From Micropterus salmoides (lineage: Eukaryota > Chordata > Actinopteri > Centrarchiformes > Centrarchidae): a DNA stretch of 64,000 nt. The notes under the pieces are model-generated. The model saw only the letters and a list, made by a program, of their open reading frames with translations, ran no database searches and was not told the DNA's origin. Location: assembly GCF_014851395.1 (NCBI RefSeq), contig NW_024044459.1, forward strand, positions 6,919,100-6,983,099. The letters run 5' to 3'. The first letter of the stretch is position 1; every line of letters starts with the position of its first letter. The position numbers and the translations under genes were made by a program. Below, one piece after another: positions 23,470 through 33,700 of the stretch.

Positions 23470-24983
23470 CGGACACCCATGAGGAAGATGTTAAAGGGAG
23501 ATTTCTGCAACCAGGGGAAGATTAATGTAGCACGGCAGACAGAGAGGCCAGTTGTGTAACTTTGTGCTGGAACCTCCTCTGGGATTCTGCAGCACTGTGA
23601 AGAGCAGGACATCCTAAACTCTCATCCAGTAATGGTAACAGATGATACTGAGAAAACGAGAGGAGAGGGGAATGAGAGCAGGCGTCGAAACCTTTTAAGT
23701 CACCTATTATTATTGGTGTCACATCGTCCAACTAGAGTAATCAGGATGCAACAGACCGAATGAATTGCTCACTTTACTTTAAAGTTGCTGTTAAAAATGA
23801 TCAAATTATTACTTATAATGTGAAATGGGTTGCTCATAGTGACAAGCCAACAGAAAATCAGACTCTGCAGCTCCTCTCATTTCTCAGTTTTATAACATCT
23901 TTCAAATCATTACTTGGGTTTTCTTGCCCACAACTCAGCTGTTTTGATTCACTCTCATTACCATACTTCTTAACTAGAGCAGGCAGCCCTTTTCAGGGAA
24001 AAACTACTAAAAACCCACTGTACACTACCTGCTGAGCACCACACAGCAGACAGCCAACGTTAGCTACTAGCTTGTGAACATAATAGAACATTTCAAAGCA
24101 CAAGTATTTGATATATAAAGGTACCCTTCAGTGTCCGCATGAAAAGCTTTTTTAAGATGTGGTTAATGTTGTGAAGTGGTCGCAGTTTGGTTAGGTTTAG
24201 GAAAAGATCTTGCTTTGGGTTGAAATAAGTATGTGACATAACTCACATATGGAACGGTAAGTAACTTAAAATATAAGTCATCTTTGATTACACTGTGTTA
24301 CCTGATGTGGATGGGTTACATTGGAGTTGCCAGGAGTACGCTGAGCATTTAGCGGCAAATAGCCAAATATTTCCCGCAGGATTTCCTGGAGACCAAAACA
24401 GGAGAAAGAATATTAGACTTAAATTCACCAGGTTCCTTAAAACATGACTCCAAATATTTGATAATGTAGCTCCGTGTCTGCTGGATGGAACAAGTTCGCC
24501 ATTTCAAAGGTATAGCATGTCAATGCTGTGTTCACAACTTGCTTCTGCTGCCCTCGAGTGCAAAACATTTGCTATTGTAGATTAAAACTTAGTGGTTTAT
24601 AATGCTGCTTTGCTTGCTGAAAGTTCTTTCAGATTTCAGGTTTTTAAGACATTTTGAGGACCGACTCATCAGAGAGAGGGATCCAAGATACAGAAGTCAC
24701 TTGGGAGCAGCCCTACGCAAGTTTAAGGTAGCTTTTAGTGAGGGGACACACATGTGAAACCTTACAAAAGGATAAAGAAGGTGATGTTAAATTGCTATAA
24801 ACTGTCGCCAACATTATACTTAAATGCAAAATCCAACCTAAACTGAACCAGAGTCTGCTAGATCAACTGAGTTCTGTTTGGGTACAAGTATGCAGCGCTG
24901 GAATGGAGGAGGAGTGTGGGAGCTTGGCGGGGGAGTGAGGCATGTAGCCCAGCTGTGAGCTCATTCTTTGTGTATGTATATGT

Positions 24984-25114
24984 ACACACACACACACACA
25001 CACACACACTATATATGTATTCACTTAATGCATGTATACATGTTCACTTGGGTTTATTCCAACTGCAAGCTCAGCACCAGTACCCCCCTCCCCCCAAGCC
25101 TCATAGCTACATGT

Positions 25115-25161
<47 letters not shown>
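24984..25161. repeat. Paired (AC)n and (GT)n tracts
   Basis: An AC tract at 24984-25009 and a GT tract at 25117-25161 are complementary and lie 107 bp apart, so they could form a stem when single-stranded. Confidence 0.9.
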
Positions 25162-25639
25162 CACGTGTCACCGAGCAGTGATTAATGACCCACAGCCCCA
25201 GCTTTCTTCAACTTCCTTCCTCTCCAGTCACGTCACACACGTCATCACGCATCAGCATAATGGACGCTGTCAGACGGCTGTAGCTGCTCCTGCTCTGCCT
25301 CGTGGACCCAAACAGACCATAACATCCTCCACATGCAAATACACACGTGTATTTACATTTAAAGCTGCACTGAAATTGTTTGCATGTCAGCAGCCCCATC
25401 ATGTGACATCAGCAAATTGTGTCTTCCTCTGACCTGAAGTGGGGGTCAGCTTTATGGGGGTCCGGGTTTTTCTGGAGTCACTGACTGCAGTTTGAAGAGA
25501 CCTTTTTATGTTCCACTTTGAAGTTTTGAAGTTGACAGTGCACTTGTCAAAGTAAGTGCTTAGGTTTTGACTATTCTCTATACTTGAGGTGCAATTTCAT
25601 TTAGACAAAGGAAGAGAAGCTACATCAAGCATCTTAAAG

Positions 25640-26240
25640 GAACAGTTCAAACTACTCGGAACTAGTTATTTGCTTTTGAAGCACTGAACTAGTATTTTGC
25701 AGTATTACTTGTAAGTAATGAAAAGGTTCCTTAGATCTTAGCTCCTGTGGTGTTCTGTCAGACAACTTCAGAACACCACAGGAGTCAAAGTTAGGCTTTT
25801 ATGGAACTTTACTTTCTTCTCAAAGAACACACAACGTGTCAGCTATTTTTCTATCTGAACTCCTTTTGGCATTTTTTTTTTTCAATTCTTCAACTACGGC
25901 AAGCAACTTAGGTCAGTATTAGAGAGAATAACATTTCTCATACCACTGTCAAATCTGTCCATTAAAGCGGATATAATTTACAAGTTGTTTTCACTTCTCC
26001 CACATGGCAAAAAAACATCTGGAAACAGCTAGCCTGGCTTTGATCAAAAGCAAACTATATCTTGTGTAAAAATAACAATTTGTGGCTTTACAGGGGGGTT
26101 AGGGTTATGGTTATTAGCCAGGATCAACCTTCCAGTCTTTATGCTAAGCTAATCGCCTGGCTTTATTTACATGAGAGTGATATTGATCTTCCATCTTACC
26201 ATGGCAAAAGCAGATTTCCCAATATGTTGAAGTGGAGCTA
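25640..26240. repeat. Dispersed MITE-like repeat, family B, fragment 4
   Basis: Contains AACAGCTAGCCTGGCTTTGA, TTCCAGTCTTTATGCTAAGC and CATGAGAGTGATATTGATCT blocks typical of this repeat family in the window. The region from 25742 to 25784 is a perfect hairpin (listed separately). Confidence 0.6.
25742..25784. repeat. Perfect 16-bp inverted repeat, 11-nt loop
   Basis: CTCCTGTGGTGTTCTG at 25742-25757 is exactly complementary to CAGAACACCACAGGAG at 25769-25784. It lies inside a family B repeat, in neither a gene nor a terminator context. Confidence 0.92.
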
Positions 26241-28747
26241 ATTAGCAGAGTTTCAGGAGCAGGACCACACATCAATCACGTCATTGCCAGCATTTCCATA
26301 AATACCCACACGTCCCATATCGTCTTCTTCGCTCTTGCCTCCTGATCTCCTTCTTCCTCTCCATAGGGTTTTAGAGGGTCCGTCTTGCCCGGGTGCTACG
26401 GTGGATATCCCTATCGTACCTTCCCCACAACGCTTTCGAATGTCTATTCAGCAACTGCAAGCCTCATACATCTTTCCATTTCGATCATCAATAAATCATT
26501 TAATCGTATCTGTTGATTGTGTGATCCTTCCTAGTGAATATTTCTTTAACAAGAGAACAAAGCTGTTAAACACTTATAATTTTAACAATAGATACATTTC
26601 AAGTCCTAGATTGCAACCAAGGAATATTAGACAGCTAGAGTCCGACCTACTAGACAAACATATACATGTAAATATATATTCCCTAAAAGGCACAATAGTA
26701 CGCTTTGAGAAATGTTACACCAAGAAGAAGGAGGAAGAACAAACTATATTTGCACATTCACAGACAGACCCAGTGAACACATCTCATCCATCAAAGAATC
26801 ACAGACTTTTCCAAAGCTGTCCCGTCACACACACTTATGTACATGACGCCGAAAGGAGAAAAAAAAGTGCTGCAAAAGGCAAGTGTGTGTTCGTGTGAGC
26901 ACATGTGTCCTGGGCTGTGTGCTGACATGCAGCAATGTGCTGTAAGTGTGTTTGAAAGAGAGGGAAAGAGACAGATAAAAGAGAGAGAAATAGAAAGAAA
27001 GGGAGTGGTGCTGACAAAGAGAGAGGGAACTGGGGGATAAAGAAAGAAAAAGAATGAGCTGCAGAAAGAGAGGGAGAGGAGCAAAAGCAAAGGGAACAGC
27101 AGAGAGACAGAAAGCAAGCAAGTCTTGCATGTGTGTTGGTTCCCAGCCCTGTCAGGGCCCTGTCAGCCTGTGATTTATGGCACCGAGACTGGGAGCAGTC
27201 TTCGCTGCCAGCTCAGTATTGTTACAACTGACAGCTAATGAGGCCGGACGGGCTTTCAAGCACAGCACTTAACAGAGGCCTCCATCTTCACGAGTCACGA
27301 GCTCTCCTCTTTCTTTTCTCCCCTTTCTCTCTCCCATTTATTTCTTCTTCCAGGGTGGCAGCAGTGTGGTGAGCTAGCACAAGATTTCTGGGGGCGCAGA
27401 GAGAAAATAAGGCAGGACGACAGAGATATATGGGCGACACTCTGTTACTGCCGCACTTCCACTCTCGTCCTCCTGCATGCTATTAAGCCAGAGGCTCGGC
27501 TCATATAAATGAGGGAGAGAGGGTGAAATACACAAAGGGAGCCACTCCACTACTATATACTTCTCTTCCCAAACCAAAATATTCCAATCTTTCTACAATC
27601 GCCCTGTTGTGTTTGGGCCTGGGTATCTTCTCAGTCTCTCTGTGATTATGTGAGCGTGATCTTTGTGAAGGTACCTGAACTTTATAGCCTTGGCTCTGTG
27701 TGTTTTACCTTCAACACCCCTGGCCCGGACTGCTTGGACCCCGTTCTATAATCACTACCAGAGTCTCTGGCAGAGCTGCCCCCTCCCTCCCTCCCTCAGC
27801 CCCTGGTTTCTTGTCAGTCGTGATTAATGGCACTAGGGCCCCGGCGCGGCTTACGCTGCCAGTTCCAGCGATGTTCCCTTGATACTTAATGAACTCTGAC
27901 AAACTTCTTTTCCCTTGCTCTGTTGTTCCCTTTCCCCTCCATCACCCCGCCCCTCCCTGTTTAAAATGCAGGGCACAGAGCTGCCACTGCAGCACCTTGG
28001 GGTTAGCTCTGGTCCTTTGTAAAATTTCTCAAGAGGCCAACGTCTAAAAATAAAGCACCACAGCCATTATAGTGTCAAGACCCTTAGCTGCGTTTCACTT
28101 CCAGTGGCTTGCTGCTGATTGCAAATTAAATATATAGACTTTTTGATTAATCTTTTTTTACAGCGATTGCTCTTTGTAATCGGTAGATTGTAATATTCTT
28201 TTATAAATGCCAGACTTTCTGCAAACCTTATCCACTGCAAATGAATGAATATTTAAAATAAACATCTGCTGCCAGATAGCGGTGAAAGTCTCCAAAATTC
28301 TAAAAAGCATGCCAAGATAGTAGGCCTAATGTGTGCTTTTCTACAGTTTTCTCATGATCAAATGAAGCTGTGCGTCTCTGCTGGTCTCTGTCTCCATCTG
28401 CTGTTCACATTAGAACACTTTTCTCATCAACTTTCACATCTTTGCTGAAAGATGGGAAAGACAAATATTTTTACTACTAGTAGGCAACTTCTACCTCCAC
28501 AGTTTGCAGTGTTGGATTTCCTGGAGGCTCATTAACACAAGACTTTTGGCTTATTATGGGTTCAAATGAGGTGGACAGTCAAAGAAACCTTGCAACTAAA
28601 AACAACACTAATTTAATTAACTACTTAATTTAATAAACACTAATTTGCAGGACAGCTTTATGGAGTGTTGGGAAAAGGGAAGAACAGGAAGATATTAACG
28701 CCACTTTGTTCCATTGGGGGAGATAACAACAACAAAGAGTGTGTGTC
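26241..28747. other. Intergenic, possible conserved non-coding islands
   Basis: No family is recognised in the open frames. Two islands look unlike repeats: 27130-27300, containing CTGTGATTTATGGCACCGAG; and 27740-28200, containing GTCGTGATTAATGGCACTAG and TTTTGATTAATC. Both have homeodomain-like ATTA sites and share a (TGAT)T(T/A)ATGGCAC-like block. They could be enhancers of znf703 or erlin2; conservation cannot be tested here. Confidence 0.4.
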
Positions 28748-28910
28748 CTTTTTATGATTTGGGAGGTATTTGTGCTTTTATTAGACAGAAACAACAGAGA
28801 GATGACAGGAAATGAGGGAGAGAGAGATGCAACAAAGATCACCAGCTGGACTTGAACCAGGAACAGTGCTGTTTATGGACAGCGCCTTAAGTCACAGGCG
28901 TGCCCCAAGA
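28748..28910 (-). mobile_element. tRNA-derived SINE, antisense copy 1
   Basis: Contains CAGGAAATGAGGGAGAGAGA, GATGCAACAAAGATCACCAG and an inverted pol III B box (GGACTTGAACC). A related copy lies at 42502-42650, matching CATGCAACAAAG and the inverted B-box region. Too divergent and truncated to be a tRNA gene. Confidence 0.65.
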
Positions 28911-29066
28911 GTGTAAATCCTTGATCTTGTCGAAAGTATGCTGTTTTCTTTTTATGGAAAGCACACATTGTCCCCCCCGTGTACTGTAAATAGGTTGTTT
29001 AATTTCAAATAAACAAGTTAATCATATTTACCTCTCGACAGCAACGGCCCCAAATGACCAAATTAC

Positions 29067-29269
29067 GAGTCGACTCTGGTCTCTGGAATCTGGTCGACTC
29101 ACTCAATGGCTTGTTGACCACACACGAGAGGGCGCTAATGTAGCAACTTGGCTGACTAAGAAGAAGAAGAAGAAGAAGAAGACGACGAAGAAGAAGAGGA
29201 GGAAGACGGTAGCAGGTGTCTTCTTCTGTTTCTTATCTGTTGTTGGGGTCCTCCCGGGCAAAGTTACAG
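29067..29269 (+). promoter_or_regulatory. erlin2: Candidate erlin2 promoter and non-coding first exon
   Basis: The erlin2 start codon is preceded by what looks like a splice acceptor (TGTGTCTGTCTGCCAG ending at 30798), so an upstream non-coding exon is expected. The best donor candidate is ACAGgtaaga with the exon ending at 29269, about 1.5 kb upstream. The region holds a GAGTCGACTC palindrome (29067-29076) and an AAG-rich tract (29158-29205). No transcript evidence is available. Confidence 0.4.
29158..29205. repeat. (AAG)n-rich purine tract
   Basis: Eight AAG units followed by imperfect GAC/GAA/GAG units; one strand is almost entirely purine. It lies within the proposed erlin2 first exon or promoter. 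Confidence 0.85.
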
Positions 29270-30799
29270 GTAAGACCTGTTGGGCAAGACGAAGATGTGT
29301 TACTCTGTATTTAATCAAAGTATATGGTATCCCCAGTCGTGTTTAATATAACAGTAGCTTGTCTAAAGGAGATGAAAAGTGCTGATATTGTTTGATAACT
29401 TAACGTTAGCAACGGGTCATCAATATTGGCCTTGTGTTGTGCTTTCACGCAAACGGTAACGTTAATAACAATAAGCGTTGCTAGGTTGTGACATCTTGGT
29501 AAACTAACTGATAGTATCACTGAACCGGTCTGCTATTTAAAACGCCTCCTCTTTTTGAAGCAGCAGTAATATAGTAACTTGCATTATGCTATCACAGCTA
29601 GCTCCGAAGCGCTCGAAACCAAATTCTGTTAAAATGTTTGGGTATTTTAAGTTGAGTTTCTAATCATTCACACATACCTGTCACAATATGATTAATTTAC
29701 GGCTGTATACACATCTTTAGATTCGTCGCTTATATTCGGCATACATGTGTTACCAGAAATTGTGTTTTTTTTTTTTTTTTTAAATAAAGTTTGAACTTTG
29801 AACTATTCGAAAGCTGTATCATTAACGTTAGTTTCCGTGAAGCAGAGGAAGTCCACCACTTTTCGTAAACATTTTTATTCACACATGTTGTATTTGTTCG
29901 ATAATTCTAAATGCTGGAATTGTCGGAATACCTTTTTTTATTCGTGCAAGATGTTAAACAATGTTGTATTTTGTTAAGCCGTTTTGTGCCTTTGCTACGA
30001 TACAAGATGAGTGTTACCTTCTTTCCTTCTAACGACACACCTTTTTCTTAAAAAAAAAAAAAGTTCCTATTGCAGATCAGTTGATTCTAACATCTCACTT
30101 AATTGTATTTTGGTTCATTTACATGAAAAATTAGAATTTTCTAAGAAAAACATAATCGGCATCAAAACAAACAACAAAATACAAAAGCACCAACTGCAGA
30201 AAGGGAAATGTGTGTGTACCGTGTGTATATAATAGGATCTAACATGAAAGCATGAAAGAAACACTGCTGTATAAACATAATGACTTTTAAGACAAGTCCA
30301 GTATTGTGCCAGCAGGGTCACCAGATTGTATCTTAGCAAATCCTTACTAACCAAAGCTTAGAGACAGCTCCTCGTCCAATTCTTTCATCTTAAAATAGCT
30401 AAAATTAACGTTATCATGTGTTAGCGAATGTTGTAGAATGCACTGGCCAGTTTATTTTATGCATGACGAGAGGTTACAATGTTTTCACGCTTTAGCCTCA
30501 ATCCTCTTTCAAGTGTGACAAGGTCACTGAGTCCCAGCTGATGCCTGGCTAAGCCTGAGCTGAGAGGAGATAAACCAGTGAGCAAGAAGCCAGCTCCAAC
30601 GTATTACTGCAGTACTACACAAGCTGCTGACTGTGTGCAGGTCATGCTGACTGTATGGATAGACAGAGTTTATTTGTGCTAGTCGTTGGGAGCATTTGAT
30701 TGTAATTAAGGAAGAACACTGCGTAAACACCAAAAGAGACACTCTTTTCCTTTCTGCTCCTTTCCACATGCTGTCTTCTCTTTGTGTCTGTCTGCCAGG

Positions 30800-33700
30800 A
30801 TGGCACAGTGGGGTGCCATATTCTCAATAATCACTGCTCTCGGAGGAGCAGCGCTCTTAGCCTCCGTGCACAAGATCGAAGAGGGACACACTGGAGTTTA
30901 CTACAGGTGAGACTGCCGCACATGTTGTATTTTTATTTTATTTAGATCAGACATTACCGGCATCAGCAGTGCTCTTTAAACAAATAATGGGCTGTCACTG
31001 ACTAAGTGTGTCATCTCTTACGGTTAATGGTAGTGTCATCTAGTGGTCGACCGATATGGGTTTTTCAATGGCTGATTTTACACAGCTGGGCAACTGATGG
31101 CCAATATATAATACCAATATCTAAACAAAGAAAAGTCATGTATAATTCCATTATTTTCCACGCAGTGTGGGGTGATGATGGAACAATGGATAAGACACAT
31201 ACCTTTGGTGTGAGAGACCTGGGTTCAATTGCTCACTGTGACACATCCACCAATGTGTCCCTGAGCAAGACACTTAACCCCTAGTTGCTCCAGAGGCGTG
31301 TGACCTCTGACATACAGTACTTAGTAGGGCTGAACGATTAATCGTTTTCCAATTGAAATTGTGATTTTGATGTGATTAGCTAATCGTGAAGACAGATTAG
31401 CAGATTATATATTGCATCTGACCGTTTTAAACAGTCGTGTAGATTTTGCTGACTTGTTCAGATTTTGTTGATTTGTTTGGGTTTCCTTGATTTTTGTGCT
31501 TCTATTATGGTTAAGTAGGGTACATAGTAAAATTGTTCATTTTTTTGTCTGTGTCAACCATGTTTGTTGTTGACATACGACCAGGAGTCTGCACAGGATA
31601 TTTTATTTTGAAAATCGACCGGATCATCTGCTCTGTGCTGCTTGACGCGGCTTCCGTCAAAAATAGACAGAATAGGCAGTGAATATTGAACTTTAGCCAA
31701 ACTCTAAAAATGCAATCACAATATCTGGCATAAAAATTGCAATTGGATCCCCCCCCCCAAATCGTTCAGGCCTAGTACTTAGCAATTGTAAAGCAATCGC
31801 TATGGATAAAAGTATCAGCTAAATGAATATATGTAATTTTAATGTACAATCAAGTAACATGTTATTTTAGATGGAATTTTTGTTATTGAATTAAATAGAA
31901 AAATACATTGGGTTATGCTGTAGATTTTAGAATGTGATTGGTGTTTAAGGGAGAGTGGGGTACAGTTTGTCAGACATGACGTCATCCAGCTGTATTATAC
32001 TACTGAGTACTCCCCTGACATTTTAGTAAATATTTGATTAACTTTTCATTTGACAACACTGAAGAAATGACACCTGGCTACAATGTAAAGTAGTGAGTGT
32101 ACAGCTTGTATAACAGTGTAAATATGCTCCTCCACCTTCTGTTTGAGGAGGCCCCTCAGATGCTCAGTAGGGTTTAGGTCTGGAGACATGCTTGGCCAGT
32201 CCATCACTTTACCCTCAGCTTCTTTAGCAAGGCACTGGTCATCTTGGAGGTGTGTTTGGGGTTAACAGCCCAATCTCTGAAGGGAGGGGGTCACGGTCTG
32301 CTTTAGTATGTCCCAGTACATGTTGGCATTCATGGTTCCCTCAGTGAACTGTAGCTCCCCTGTGCGGGCAGCACTCATGCTAGGGATCGACCGATATGTT
32401 TTTTTTTCTGGGCCAGTCCCGATACCGAAAATTTTAAATATTGGTGTCAAAATTTAGAATAAAAGAAACTCCAACACAAAACTTTGTTAAAAATAACAAA
32501 ATTAAAGTTAATTGTCATGTTTAATCTTTAAAATAGTAAATTAAATGAATTAGAGATCCATCCCAGAGATGGACTTGTTACCTATGATTGATAAATTGTC
32601 ATGAACTTTGTCTTTACCTGCTGCCATTTACATTGTATTTATTTTAAAGTGTTTAGATTTTATTGATACATTTACTTGTTCTGTTCTTTATCTATACTTT
32701 TATTGTTTTTTCATTACAAAATAATTGTCTTTAAAAATATATATTATTTAAAAAATAATAATAAACTCAGAACAGTAATCAAATTTAATATAACTAACTG
32801 TTGACAGCAGCAAAGTCACTATATGAAATCAGTATCTCACTGGAAACAAATGGAACAAGTAAAATAAACTATATTTCTGACATCAAAATACTGAGTGAAG
32901 TTTAGAAAGAAGACATCACTCGATCCTCGTGTCCTCCTCCTCTCTCTGCTGCTTGTAGAGAGGAGCTGGTTTCTCTCAACAAGCAGCTGAGTTTACAAGG
33001 AGAAATTTTAAGGTACAGCATCTTGGCTAAACAGGTTACAGACAGAGATTTTGTTATAGCTTAATAACAAACTAGCTATAAGCCGAGCTAGCACACGTGC
33101 TTGTGTAAAACCAAAACACAGCTGCGGTGGATGAGACAGAGCAGATTAAAATATCACTTGGTGCAGGTACCTGCTTGTTGTACTGATAGAGTATCAGCCT
33201 TTTACTAGTGCTGCTGGTTTTGCTGCACTTACAGTAACGAGCATAATTATAGTCAACTGGTGTAAGCTGCACTGATCTCTGCTTACTTCGCCCTGCATGT
33301 GTATACTCCAGCACACAGTGTGGTGAGTACAGACTGAGAGAAGTGGCTGCATCAGAGCCAAAGGAGCGCATTTTTTATTAATTATTTATATCGGCTATCT
33401 GTTTTTAAAATGACCGTGCACATAATTGGAAAAATGATGAAATGAATATCGGCGCCGATAATAGGCCAGACTCATGTCTTGCCACAAATAATCCATTGTT
33501 TTTCTGTTTGTTACAAGCTAAGTGTGTGTGTGTGTGTGTGTGTGATGTAGGGGAGGGGCTCTCCTGACCACCACCAGCAGCCCTGGCTTCCATCTTATGC
33601 TTCCATTCATCACCACCTACAAGTCTGTTCAGGTAAGTCGTGAAGTCAAAAATCACTAATCTGTGCAGCATACGACACCTTCTGTTGTAAGAGCCTCAAT

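Larger units (their letters stand above)
22829..25636. other. Intergenic, microsatellites only
   Basis: No gene is recognised. The longest open frames run through the CA/GT repeats and are low-complexity artefacts. Confidence 0.5.

Noticed and set aside
23095..23612. Open frames on both strands near 23.1-23.6 kb
   Set aside because: They run through the CA microsatellite, giving HT or CV repeats, and show no protein family.
26335..26898. Open frame of 187 codons on + strand
   Set aside because: No ATG at its start, no recognisable domain, biased composition and no splice-linked partner. The underlying DNA may be an old repeat end; not called as a gene.
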